A stretch of DNA of 64,000 nucleotides. Source: Succinatimonas sp. CAG:777. GTDB taxonomy: Bacteria > Pseudomonadota > Gammaproteobacteria > Enterobacterales > Succinivibrionaceae. Location: contig HF987965.1 of the NCBI GenBank assembly GCA_000431835.1, positions 98,146 to 162,145 on the forward strand. The letters run 5' to 3'. Within the stretch, counting starts at the first letter, position 1; the number at the start of each line of letters is the position of its first letter. A program made the position numbers and the translations under genes. Below are positions 42,841 through 51,764 of the stretch, in pieces. The notes under the pieces are model-generated. The model ran no database searches, was not told where the DNA came from, and worked only from the letters and a program-made list of their open reading frames with translations.

Positions 42841-44268
42841 ATGAATACTAACAGTACACAGACATCAACTTCAATCCTTTCTGAAAAATATTTTTGTGGA
42901 ATTGATTTGGCAAGCAAAGTTATTCAGGTAAGTGTCACCAGACCCAATGTGGAAAGTTATGATCTTTCATTAAAAATAAAAGATTTTGATGAATTCATTA
43001 AAAAACACTGTTCTGATAATTATATCTATGCCATGGAGGCCTGCGGTAACTCCAATTACTGGGCCGATAAGATTGCAAAACAAGGTGGAGCTGTTTATAT
43101 CTTTCCTGCACAAAAGTGCCGTTCATACAATCATGGCTGTAAGGATGACAGAGGAGACGCCAGAGGAGTAAGAGACTTACTGCTTACCTATATTGCAAGT
43201 CCTGAAGCGGCAACTGTTCATCCTTGTGTTATACGAGACAGACAGAGCAGAGTCTATATGGAAATGGTTAAAGCCTATGGTGATATACAATCAGATTTAA
43301 CCATGTATCTAAGACGTCTGATTGCATTTTTTAAAGAGCAGGATGCCACTCTGTGCTATAGCTATTCCATGTCACCTGAAGAGACCATCAGAAAAGCAAA
43401 TGAATATACAGCAAAACTGCAATTTGAAGATGCTGACGCTAACTTTTCACTGATTACCGACATACAGGATCAGTGTGCAATCATCACTCTAATTCTCAAA
43501 AGAAGACAAAATATCTATGTTGCCTTTTCAAGATATTTGGATAAACATCCTGAATGCAGATATCTTTTGGCTGTTCTCGGTTCTGGTCTGTTACTTGCTG
43601 CAACCTCACATATCGTTACTCAGGGAGATTTTAAACGATTTAAAAATCCCAGAGCTTTTGCTGCCTATACAGGTTTTGTTCCAGAACACAGCGGTACTGG
43701 TGGCAAAAACAGAATAAAAGGTCTATCTGAGAAAGGTAACCCTGTATTAAAAGCATTACTTTATGAAGGTGCCAATGCATGTATCAGTCATAACGGCAAA
43801 CAGAATAAAAAGGATAAAAGAGAAAAGATAAAACTTGCAGGTGAAATTGCCAGAAGTCTCTGGAAGATAGGCATTAACCTAAACAGTCCTGATGAAATAA
43901 AAGAAATCCTACAGCACTACGATCCAGACCTTGCTTCTAAAATCACTGAAAAGAACTTCAACTCCAAACTTAGCAAATTCAAAAGCAAATGCAATAAACT
44001 CGCTCTACTTCTAGAACGTCTTACCTCATCTCCTGTAATTAAAGACTGGCTTAAGAGTAATTTCCCTGAAAATGAAAATAGCTCTTTCAGTCCTGACCTT
44101 GAAAAATTTAAAAACTGTCCCATTGATTTATCCTCTGAGGACAGTCCTTTCAGAAGGTCTGCTGCAAGGATCAAGGCTTACTTTAAAGGATTTAATGATA
44201 TCCCAGAACAGAAACTATCTGATGGAGAGCTTTTAGATGATGTTCCTGTGAGTTTTCAGATGAATTAA
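42841..44268 (+). CDS. IS110-family transposase
   Basis: The ATG at 42841 follows AAGGAGAG. The 475-residue protein has the DEDD residues in GIDLASKVIQV, YAMEACGNSNYW and KDDRGDARGVRDLL. The C-terminal catalytic-serine region has NPRAFAAYTGFVPEHSGTGGKNRI and GLSEKGNPVLKALLYEGA. It extends well beyond typical 340-420-residue IS110 proteins, with a C-terminal extension of about 130 residues. The frame is intact. The recombinase family uses a structured RNA from the element's non-coding end to choose donor and target sites. It is only distantly related to the transposase at 41145. Confidence 0.9.
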   Translation: MNTNSTQTSTSILSEKYFCGIDLASKVIQVSVTRPNVESYDLSLKIKDFDEFIKKHCSDNYIYAMEACGNSNYWADKIAKQGGAVYIFPAQKCRSYNHGCKDDRGDARGVRDLLLTYIASPEAATVHPCVIRDRQSRVYMEMVKAYGDIQSDLTMYLRRLIAFFKEQDATLCYSYSMSPEETIRKANEYTAKLQFEDADANFSLITDIQDQCAIITLILKRRQNIYVAFSRYLDKHPECRYLLAVLGSGLLLAATSHIVTQGDFKRFKNPRAFAAYTGFVPEHSGTGGKNRIKGLSEKGNPVLKALLYEGANACISHNGKQNKKDKREKIKLAGEIARSLWKIGINLNSPDEIKEILQHYDPDLASKITEKNFNSKLSKFKSKCNKLALLLERLTSSPVIKDWLKSNFPENENSSFSPDLEKFKNCPIDLSSEDSPFRRSAARIKAYFKGFNDIPEQKLSDGELLDDVPVSFQMN

Positions 44269-44934
44269 CTTTTACAGCTCAAGTTTAAATCAGAACAAAG
44301 AACTGTACAACATAACTGACTAATTCAGTATATTGATAAAAATCTCTCCAAAGAAATTCTCTGGAAGTAAATCTGACAAAAATAAAAGAAGAGACAGCTA
44401 ACTTTGGTATTTATTGCCCTGAGCTGAACTCTATAAACTGAAGCTTTCAGATTTATACATTTATTTCACATGATTGTTGCCTTTTAACCTGTCATTACAG
44501 GCAAAAGACGTTAAAAACATTATATAGAAATCCCTACCAGGGTTCATAAAGAAGATTTGATCAGGACTACTGAACCGAACTTTAGGATAATTGCATAGCG
44601 ATTTAGTAACAGAACTAGAAGAACAACATTAACAGTAAAAAATCAAAGGAACACTTTAACCACAACAGCGTAACAAAGTGACCACGTTATTCTTTTGTCT
44701 TAAAAAAACAGCCTTACTTATAAACAAACTTACGTAAATTCATAGAGTTATCTGATTGTATGAAGAGCAAAATTATTTTTTATGTTTTTTAAATTATTTG
44801 CTTGACAGATCGCCATTCTCTATATAGACCAATGTCTGTTTTAGGTTATCAATACTAGATATAAGTAACTTTTTATCTAGGTTCAAATTTATTCTTTTAA
44901 TATAAATTTCAAGAGAAGATCTACTCTTAGAATT
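44269..44934. other. Gap between the IS110 gene and the proS unit
   Basis: These 670 AT-rich bases hold no supportable gene and no copy of the 108-base repeat. The right end of the IS110 element should lie here, but the family lacks inverted repeats and I cannot place it. Nothing else is recognised. Confidence 0.35.
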
Positions 44935-45234
44935 TTACTTTTGATAGTGATTTAGTATATAGATAAGCTCAAACTCAACATAATCAGATATCTTTATAAG
45001 ATCATCTAGCTGTTGAGCGTTCAAGAGTTCTTTGACAATAGAGTTGATAACAACAGGGTAGTCACTGTTCATAAGAGGTGACAGAGAGATGACATCCTCT
45101 AGTAGTGATGCCATCTTCTCATAGGTTGCAGCAGGACAGCCATCTTTAGCAGTATCTGCTACAAGATGGCATTCCTGAACAACTTTTTGTACATTTAGAT
45201 TATGTACATTCTGAACGTTTTTTTTGTCGCTCAT
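44935..45234 (-). CDS. 99-residue cytosolic protein of unknown function
   Basis: The product begins MSDKKNVQNVHNLNVQKVV and is mainly helical and acidic, with several hydrophobic heptad-like stretches (LLEDVISLSPLM, LLNAQQLDDLIKISDYVEF). It has no signal sequence, no membrane segment and no known motif. It starts 11 bases after the proS stop and is probably co-transcribed with proS. I do not recognise a family. Confidence 0.55.
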   Translation of the reverse strand: MSDKKNVQNVHNLNVQKVVQECHLVADTAKDGCPAATYEKMASLLEDVISLSPLMNSDYPVVINSIVKELLNAQQLDDLIKISDYVEFELIYILNHYQK

Positions 45235-45245
45235 GCAGTTTTAGC

Positions 45246-46970
45246 TTATTTAGCTAACTTTGAGAGAATTGTTTCTACAGCAGAATCTAGCTTTAAGTTT
45301 TCCTTATCACCGGTTCTTCTGTACTTGTACTCTACATTGCCGTCTTTTAAGCTCTTCTCACCTACTGTGATGATGTGAGGTATACCGATTAACTCAGCAT
45401 CAGCAAACATTACACCAGGACGTTCATCACGATCATCATACAGAACTTCTACGCCACGAGCGGTAAGTTCGTTGTAGATTTTTTCAGCTGCGTCTTTAAC
45501 TTCCTGTGACTTAGATGGCTTAATTGCAATAATTGAAACTTTAAAAGGAGCAATTTCTTCAGGCCAGATAATACCTCTGTCATCATGGTGCTGTTCAATT
45601 ACAGCAGCAATAGCACGAGTAACACCGATACCATAGCAGCCCATAATCATAGGAATGTCTTTACCGTTCTCATCTTTAACAGTAGCTTTCATTGCTTCTG
45701 AGTACTTAGTGCCAAGCATGAATACCTGACCTACCTCAATGCCTTTACGCAGGTGTAAGGTACCCTTGCCATCAGGGCTAGGATCACCATCTTCAACATT
45801 ACGTAAATCAAATACTTCGTATTTAGGTACATCTCTGTCCCAGTTTACGTTGATTAAGTGGTAGCCAGTCTTGTTAGCGCCACAAGCAAAGTTAGACATC
45901 TTATCTGCAGTTCTGTCTACTAGGATTCTGCCCTTAAAGCCTACAGGACCCAATGAACCAGTGTGAGAACCTGTAAACTCATTGATTTCTTCTTCTGAAG
46001 CCATCTCTAAAGGATCGTTAATGCCATTAATCTTGATGGCTTTAACTTCATTTAGTTCCTGATTGCCACAAAGACAGAGCATAACCAACTCATACTTACC
46101 GTCTTCTTTCTTATTGCCATGAACGATAAGGCTCTTTAATACTTTCTTTGAATCTAAGCCCAAAGCTTTAGCTGCATCATCAACTGAATGACAGCCAGGT
46201 GTTGCAACCTCAGAGTAAGCAGCTCCTGGTGCTTCTCTATCATAAGTAGGAGCTAGAGCTTCAGCCATTTCAATATTAGCAGCATATGATGAACCATCAG
46301 ACCAAGCAATAGTATCTTCACCAGCATCAGCTAATGCCTGGAACTCATGTGAGTGGTTTCCACCAATAGAACCTGTATCAGCTTCTACTGGGCGGAACTC
46401 AAGACCCATACGGGTGAATACTCTTGAATATGCATCATACATATCCTGATAAGTCTTCTCTAAAGAGGCCTTTTCAATATGGAATGAATAAGCATCTTTC
46501 ATTAAGAACTCACGACCACGCATTACACCGAAACGAGGACGGATTTCATCACGGAATTTGTTCTGGATCTGGTATAAGCATAATGGTAACTGTCTTGCTG
46601 ATTTAATTTCACGACGAGCAATATCAGTTACAACTTCCTCATGGGTAGGACCTAAGGCAAACTCGTTTTGCTTTCTATCCTTAAAACGGCATAACTCAGG
46701 ACCGTACTTTACATAGCGACCTGACTCTTTCCACAGTTCAGCAGGCTGGACCATTGGCATGGCAATCTCTAAAGCACCAGTCTTGTCCATTTCTTCACGG
46801 ACAATCTTGTTAACTTTAGATAACACTCTCATACCGGTTGGTAACCAGGTGTAAACACCTGAAGCGATCTGACGGATCATGCCAGCTCTTAACATTAAAC
46901 GATGGCTCTCTACAGCAGCCTCTTTAGGATCTTCTTTTAAGGTAGATAGTAAATATTGACTTGTACGCAT
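45246..46970 (-). CDS. proS: Prolyl-tRNA synthetase
   Basis: ProS charges tRNA-Pro. The 574-residue protein is the bacterial form with an editing insertion (about residues 225-400). It shows SQYLLSTLKEDPKEAAVESH at the start and the class II motif 2 area KFRDEIRPRFGVMRGREFLMKDAYSFH. Motif 3 is MGCYGIGVTRAIAAVIEQHHD, and the C-terminal anticodon-binding domain has YDDRDERPGVMFADAELIG. The length matches Escherichia coli (572). Translation starts ATG-CGT-ACA at 46970. Confidence 0.97.
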   Translation of the reverse strand: MRTSQYLLSTLKEDPKEAAVESHRLMLRAGMIRQIASGVYTWLPTGMRVLSKVNKIVREEMDKTGALEIAMPMVQPAELWKESGRYVKYGPELCRFKDRKQNEFALGPTHEEVVTDIARREIKSARQLPLCLYQIQNKFRDEIRPRFGVMRGREFLMKDAYSFHIEKASLEKTYQDMYDAYSRVFTRMGLEFRPVEADTGSIGGNHSHEFQALADAGEDTIAWSDGSSYAANIEMAEALAPTYDREAPGAAYSEVATPGCHSVDDAAKALGLDSKKVLKSLIVHGNKKEDGKYELVMLCLCGNQELNEVKAIKINGINDPLEMASEEEINEFTGSHTGSLGPVGFKGRILVDRTADKMSNFACGANKTGYHLINVNWDRDVPKYEVFDLRNVEDGDPSPDGKGTLHLRKGIEVGQVFMLGTKYSEAMKATVKDENGKDIPMIMGCYGIGVTRAIAAVIEQHHDDRGIIWPEEIAPFKVSIIAIKPSKSQEVKDAAEKIYNELTARGVEVLYDDRDERPGVMFADAELIGIPHIITVGEKSLKDGNVEYKYRRTGDKENLKLDSAVETILSKLAK

Positions 46971-47133
46971 TGTAAGTCCTGATAAATAAATTTAGCCTGC
47001 TAATCTTAAAGACAGGGGGTGAAAAATAATTGCGCTAATTCTAGCACAAAAGCGCTTTGTTAAGGAAAACTAATGAAGCTTTAAAGCCTGTAATACAGTA
47101 ACTTTTATGTGGAGTTTATTGATCTTAGTCGCT

Positions 47134-47170
47134 AAAGGATGATGACTGTATAATTCAGTCATCATCCTTT
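47134..47170. promoter_or_regulatory. Perfect 15-base inverted repeat with TATAAT in the loop
   Basis: AAAGGATGATGACTG (47134-47148) and its exact complement (47156-47170) flank TATAATT, in the divergent gap (46971-47306) between proS and nqrM. No T-run follows on either strand, so a terminator is unlikely. A regulator-binding palindrome over a -10 box is possible. The rest of this gap holds no gene. Confidence 0.5.
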
Positions 47171-47306
47171 AAAAGAAGAGCTAGAAAAAGCGCTTGTTCT
47201 ATGCTGTTTACGAGCAATTTTATCGCAAAGTAAAACTAGCCAAAGACGCATAAAATTAGCTTTTATGCTAAAATTAAGCTGTTTTAGTCAATTATAGGGG
47301 ACAGAC

Positions 47307-47540
47307 ATGGTATTTGTAGCAAGTTTCATCGTATTTTTACTGTTTGTTCTAGCTTTATCAATGAGTATGCTTATTAAAAGACGTCCAATGATGACAGAAG
47401 AAGAGGCTACAGCCTCAATCATGGATGGTGGTGCATGTACTACCTGTCAGCAGTTGTGCTCTATGGCTGGTAAAAAGGTAGAAAAGCGCAAAGATGATTG
47501 CGCTATTAAGAATATGGAAATTCCTCACCAGAGCGTATAA
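47307..47540 (+). CDS. nqrM: Na+-NQR maturation protein NqrM
   Basis: NqrM is a small membrane protein needed for assembly of sodium-translocating NADH:quinone reductase, probably for delivery of iron to its Cys-liganded Fe centre. The 77-residue product has one N-terminal helix (MVFVASFIVFLLFVLALSMS) and four cysteines (Cys44, Cys47, Cys51 and Cys65). GACTTCQQLC is comparable with the Cys-rich motif of NqrM (DUF539). ApbE, the NqrB/C flavin transferase, follows, which strengthens the call. The nqrA-F genes are not in this window. Confidence 0.8.
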   Translation: MVFVASFIVFLLFVLALSMSMLIKRRPMMTEEEATASIMDGGACTTCQQLCSMAGKKVEKRKDDCAIKNMEIPHQSV

Positions 47541-47558
47541 AGAACAATAAAATTTCTA

Positions 47559-47588
47559 AGCTTGCCTGTCATTAGGCAGGCTTTTTTT
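47559..47588 (+). terminator. Intrinsic terminator between nqrM and apbE
   Basis: A nine-base stem (47559-47567 with 47574-47582, one wobble) is followed by seven T residues. It ends only 18 bases before the apbE start, leaving no room for a separate promoter. Read-through or attenuation is likely. Confidence 0.75.
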
Positions 47589-47606
47589 CGTTTTTAGGTT
47601 TCAAAA

Positions 47607-48713
47607 ATGTTAAAAAAATCAGTTTTAGCTAATGTTGCTTCACGCGCTTTTCTCTTTGCTGTAGTTTCAACCTCATTAGTTGCGGTTACAACTCTTACAG
47701 CTTGTGACAAAGACAATCAACGCACTGTTGCTGCACAGGTACAGACATCAACAATCATTCAGGGCAAAACCATGGGTACTTTCTATGCTGTAAATGTTGT
47801 TGGTGGTTATAAAGGAGGAGAAGCAGGTTTAAAAGATTTAGCTGAAGGTGCGTTTAAGCAGATCTGCGATGAGATTTCAACTTTTGATAAGAACGCTGAG
47901 TTATATAAATTCAATGATTTTAAATCTACAGAACCTTTTGAGATTTCAAATGAGCTAGGCAGGATCATTCAAGATACTGTTTATCAGGGCAGACGTATTG
48001 AAGGAGCTACAGATATTACAGTAGGTCCATTGGTAAATCTGTGGGGCTTTGGTAAAGATAAAAAGAAAGATGAAGCTCCATCTCAAGATGAGATTAATCA
48101 GGCTTTAGAGCTGGTTGGTCTTGATAAGTTTGAGGTTAGAACAGAAAACAATAAGAGCTATTTAGTAAAGCACAATAAAGACATCAAACTTGATCTTGCA
48201 ACTGTAGGTGAAGGCTTAGGAGCTGATGCAGTGGCTGCAAAACTGGTAAAGGAAGGCTATAAGAACTTTATGGTAAATGTAGCTGGTGCTTCACGCTCAT
48301 ATGGTGTTAACGCTAAAGGCAAAAAGTGGCGTTTGGGAATTGAAGATCCTACCTCACCTGAAAGACGAGTATTCGTACCAATCTGTGCTTTAGACAAAGC
48401 TGTAACTACAGCAGGTTCTTACAGAAACTACTTTAAAGATGAGACTACAGGCAAAATCTTTTCACACGCAATCGATCCTAAAACTGGTTACCCTGTAACT
48501 CACAAGACTTTATCAGTAACTGTGATTTCAGACTCAGCTTTTGAGTCAGATGCCTTAGATACCGGTCTTTTAGTACTGGGTGCTCAAAAGGCTCTAGACT
48601 GGGGTAAAGAGCATGGCTATGCTATTGCAACTATCGAGTATGACAAAGGCAAACCTCTATTTAGATATACAGATAACTTCAAGCAGTATTTAGACTGTGC
48701 AAAACAGCAGTAA
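47607..48713 (+). CDS. apbE: FAD:protein FMN transferase lipoprotein
   Basis: ApbE covalently attaches FMN to threonine or serine of NqrB, NqrC or RnfG-type subunits on the periplasmic side. The 368-residue protein begins with a signal sequence whose lipobox TLTAC predicts lipidation at Cys33. Family motifs are MGTFYAV, DITVGPLVNLWGFG, LDLATVGEGLGADAV, FSHAIDPKTGYPV and the metal-binding SDSAFESDALDTGLLVLG. It starts after TTTTTAGGTTTC. Its neighbour nqrM belongs to the same maturation process. Confidence 0.93.
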   Translation: MLKKSVLANVASRAFLFAVVSTSLVAVTTLTACDKDNQRTVAAQVQTSTIIQGKTMGTFYAVNVVGGYKGGEAGLKDLAEGAFKQICDEISTFDKNAELYKFNDFKSTEPFEISNELGRIIQDTVYQGRRIEGATDITVGPLVNLWGFGKDKKKDEAPSQDEINQALELVGLDKFEVRTENNKSYLVKHNKDIKLDLATVGEGLGADAVAAKLVKEGYKNFMVNVAGASRSYGVNAKGKKWRLGIEDPTSPERRVFVPICALDKAVTTAGSYRNYFKDETTGKIFSHAIDPKTGYPVTHKTLSVTVISDSAFESDALDTGLLVLGAQKALDWGKEHGYAIATIEYDKGKPLFRYTDNFKQYLDCAKQQ

Positions 48714-48795
48714 GTTAAAACATCAGATTTAGTCATTCAATAAGATTGAAATCTAAAGCTTGAGAGAATACTAGAAAGAAGATTAGGACAAATTC

Positions 48796-50169
48796 ATGCA
48801 TATTCATATTTTAGGTATTTGCGGTACCTTTATGGGCGGTATTGCCATGATTGCAAAACAAGCTGGTTTTACCGTTACAGGATCAGATAAGAACGTTTAT
48901 CCACCAATGTCAGATGAGTTATCAAACGCTGGTATTAAGTTACATACAGGCTTTGATGCTGAGCAGTTAGATGAAAAGCCTGATTTAATTGTAGTAGGTA
49001 ACGTAATGCGTCGAGGCATGGATGTTGTAGAGCGCATGCTAAATGACAGATGCCGTTATGTTTCAGGACCGCAGTGGTTAGAAGAGCATTACCTTTTAAA
49101 TAAGACTGTTCTGGCTGTAGCTGGTACTCACGGTAAGACTACCACCTCATCAATGCTGACCTGGATTTTAGAAGATAATGGTAAAAATCCAGGCTTTTTA
49201 ATTGGTGGTATTCCTGAGAACTTTGGAATTTCAGCACGCAGTACTGACAGTGAGTACTTTGTAATTGAAGCTGATGAGTATGACTGTGCTTTCTTTGATA
49301 AGCGCTCAAAGTTTGTTCATTATCATCCTACAGTTCTAATCATGAACAACTTAGAGTATGACCATGCTGATATCTTTGATTCAGTAAAAGATATTCAAAA
49401 GCAGTTCCATCATTTAGTAAGAACCGTACCTGGTAAAGGTCTTGTTGTTATGCCAAATAACGACAAGAATCTTGATGGGGTAATAGAAATGGGCTGCTGG
49501 ACTCCTGTGGTACGAATCGGTGATGAGAACGACCTGAATGCAGTCTTAAAATCAAAAGATGGTTCATCTTTTGATATTTATGATGGTAAGGAATTTATCT
49601 GTACTGTAAATTACAACTGCACTGGAACCTACAACGTACACAACGCTCTAATGGCAATTAGAGCTGCCATGTATACAGGTATCTCTATTAAAGATGCTGC
49701 TAAATCCTTAGAGACATTTAAACTTCCAAAGAGACGAATGGAGTTAAAAGGTATTGTCGATGATGTCAGCGTTTATGACGATTTTGCCCACCACCCAACA
49801 GCAATTAAGTTAACCACAGAGGGCTTAAGAGCAAAGATAGGTCAGGATAAACGTTTAGTAGCTGTATTTGAGCCTCGCTCAAATTCCATGAAGATGGGCG
49901 CTAACCATGAATTTCTAGCTCAGTCTTTTGAAAGTGCTGATGAAATTTTTGTCTATGCTAACACTTCTGTTAAATGGGATGTGAAGTCGCTTGAAAAACA
50001 GTGCAAAAAGCCTCTACATGTTATTGACGATTTTGATAAATTACTCACCGAAATAGTAAACGCAAGCCCTAAAGGAACAACAATCCTTGTAATGAGCAAT
50101 GGTGGCTTTAACGGCATTCATCAAAAGCTGTTAGACAAACTGCATGACAGAAAACATGATAAAAAATAG
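48796..50169 (+). CDS. mpl: UDP-MurNAc:L-Ala-gamma-D-Glu-mDAP ligase (murein recycling)
   Basis: Mpl reattaches recycled murein tripeptide to UDP-N-acetylmuramic acid. The 457-residue length is typical. It has the Mpl opening MHIHILGICGTFMGGIAMIA, the ATP loop GTHGKTTTSSMLTWIL, EADEYDCAFFDKRSKFVHY and NNLEYDHADIFDS. Its C-terminal domain has DFAHHPTAIKLT. It lacks the extra features of MurC. It starts at ATG 48796, 82 bases after apbE. Confidence 0.95.
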   Translation: MHIHILGICGTFMGGIAMIAKQAGFTVTGSDKNVYPPMSDELSNAGIKLHTGFDAEQLDEKPDLIVVGNVMRRGMDVVERMLNDRCRYVSGPQWLEEHYLLNKTVLAVAGTHGKTTTSSMLTWILEDNGKNPGFLIGGIPENFGISARSTDSEYFVIEADEYDCAFFDKRSKFVHYHPTVLIMNNLEYDHADIFDSVKDIQKQFHHLVRTVPGKGLVVMPNNDKNLDGVIEMGCWTPVVRIGDENDLNAVLKSKDGSSFDIYDGKEFICTVNYNCTGTYNVHNALMAIRAAMYTGISIKDAAKSLETFKLPKRRMELKGIVDDVSVYDDFAHHPTAIKLTTEGLRAKIGQDKRLVAVFEPRSNSMKMGANHEFLAQSFESADEIFVYANTSVKWDVKSLEKQCKKPLHVIDDFDKLLTEIVNASPKGTTILVMSNGGFNGIHQKLLDKLHDRKHDKK

Positions 50170-50222
50170 TCTGCAAGCAGTGAGGCTACGAATAAAAATA
50201 AAGAATATTTTTGAGAGAGAAT

Positions 50223-51596
50223 ATGGCTGATAACTGGAATCTTCGTGGTAAAACTCAGATGCTAGATGATCTTAATACTCCATCACTTCAGTGCAGAGTT
50301 TATGATCGTATTGCAGTTCAAGATAGTAAGGGTAAAACTCATTTTTACTGTCTGGAGCTTTCAGCGGGTAATACCTTTGATTTTGGTTTCTGCAGAAAAG
50401 AGAATGTCCCATCATTACTGCGTGATGTAATGACCATGGGCAGTATCAGAGTTTTAAGTGGTATCTGCGATGATCTGATGGTGCCTACTGTACCTACAGT
50501 GCTGTGGATAAAACAGGCTCGTAAGTATGATCCTAAACATGTCATCATGTGGCTTGAAAACTCCATTGAACTTACAGAAGAATATAAAGATACCATTTTA
50601 CGTTTACGTAAAATGGGTATGCGCTTTGCTGTTAGAGTTGATGCCATGGGTGAGATTGCATCAAATGACGAAATCCTTGCATGTATCGATTATCTAATGG
50701 TGGATTTTGAAAGAAGCGCAGAGTTTATGACTGTAATTCAGTCATTACGCAACAAGAATCCTCTTTTAAAAACAATTGCTTTTAAACACCATATTTCTAT
50801 TTTCTCCTTTAATAAAGAAGAAACCAGAAACTTTGATTACGTTCTGGGAACAGTTAATAACTTCTTATTAACCTATGAAAACGAGCGTCCTAAGTGGCAG
50901 CATGAAATGTTGCGTACTTTCGCTCAGCTCTACTCTTCAATTTATGATGTCAAAGAGATTGGCGTGATTGTAGCTAACTATCCTTTAATGGCTTTAGCCA
51001 TGAAAGGTATGGTAGCTTCAAAACATTTAACCAATTTAACTATTCGCAAAAACAGCTCGACCTTAGGTGAAAGTCAGACTCTAACTCAGTTTGATTTAAG
51101 AAATTTCCTTGCTATCTCTGTAGGTTACAATCTCTTTACACTTACAGAAAAGCAGACCTATGAGCAAAAGAAGATCCCATTCTCATCAGAGTTTATAAAC
51201 TATGAGCCATTTATACAGGCATTGAACTTTGCCAAAATTGTAGATTTGATGGCTCAGGATATCTGTGATGATATTACCGCTCCTCAGGCCTTTATCGCAG
51301 GCTTCTTACGCTTTGCGCATGTCTTTTTACATGATACAGAGGAAGCTACCTTTGCAGAGTTCCCTTTAGATGCAGTAGCTTCTTGCTATACCAATGGCGG
51401 TGGTCAGTTAGGCAGTATTATCAGAATTTTAATGCTACTGTTTGAACACAGAATTAACGATGCTATGGATGTAGCTAATAACGCAGGTTTAGTTTTAGTA
51501 AAAGATCGTTTATATGGTTACATCTCTCATGCTATGGCATGGACTGATGCTGTGTGCTGTGCTTTAAATATCATTAAAGGTCAGCAAGAAGAGTAA
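50223..51596 (+). CDS. EAL/HDOD-type signalling protein with degenerate EAL part
   Basis: The ATG at 50223 follows GAGAGAGA; the TTG at 50211 is rejected. The 457-residue protein has the order of YuxH/CdgJ-like proteins. The N-terminal region (residues about 20-260, with MRFAVRVDAMGEI and DYLMVDFE) has the EAL barrel layout but not the catalytic Glu-Ala-Leu motif. The C-terminal HDOD region (about 265-457) has NYPLMALAMKGMVASKHLT and NFLAISVGYNLF. Such proteins bind partners rather than hydrolyse cyclic-di-GMP, often controlling flagella or pili. The domain calls rest on pattern and order. It follows mpl by 53 bases. Confidence 0.5.
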   Translation: MADNWNLRGKTQMLDDLNTPSLQCRVYDRIAVQDSKGKTHFYCLELSAGNTFDFGFCRKENVPSLLRDVMTMGSIRVLSGICDDLMVPTVPTVLWIKQARKYDPKHVIMWLENSIELTEEYKDTILRLRKMGMRFAVRVDAMGEIASNDEILACIDYLMVDFERSAEFMTVIQSLRNKNPLLKTIAFKHHISIFSFNKEETRNFDYVLGTVNNFLLTYENERPKWQHEMLRTFAQLYSSIYDVKEIGVIVANYPLMALAMKGMVASKHLTNLTIRKNSSTLGESQTLTQFDLRNFLAISVGYNLFTLTEKQTYEQKKIPFSSEFINYEPFIQALNFAKIVDLMAQDICDDITAPQAFIAGFLRFAHVFLHDTEEATFAEFPLDAVASCYTNGGGQLGSIIRILMLLFEHRINDAMDVANNAGLVLVKDRLYGYISHAMAWTDAVCCALNIIKGQQEE

Positions 51597-51611
51597 CAAC
51601 ACTCTTTCAAA

Positions 51612-51636
51612 GATCTTCTTTTTGAAGATCCTTTTT
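51612..51636 (+). terminator. Terminator after the EAL/HDOD gene
   Basis: GATCTTC (51612-51618) pairs with GAAGATC (51624-51630) around TTTTT, followed by CTTTTTAAC. It ends the apbE-mpl-EAL/HDOD run. Confidence 0.7.
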
Positions 51637-51667
51637 AACTTTGCTTTTTAAAATCTGTCTTATAAAA

Positions 51668-51702
51668 ATAAAAGCTCAAGACGAAAGTCGATGAGCTTTT
51701 AT
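51668..51702. terminator. Bidirectional terminator between the EAL/HDOD gene and metI
   Basis: ATAAAAGCTCA (51668-51678) and TGAGCTTTTAT (51692-51702) form an 11-base stem. T-runs follow on both strands, so it can end the plus-strand unit and the minus-strand metI transcript. Confidence 0.7.
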
Positions 51703-51715
51703 TTTTGTGAGAGAG

Positions 51716-51740
51716 TCTGTACTGATTAAATCAGTACAGA
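51716..51740. repeat. Perfect 12-base palindrome
   Basis: TCTGTACTGATT and its exact complement are separated by one base (51716-51740). It lies just downstream of metI, beside the bidirectional terminator, and may be an additional terminator or a binding site. Confidence 0.5.
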
Positions 51741-51764
51741 GTAAGCAAGGCTTGAGAGAACTAC

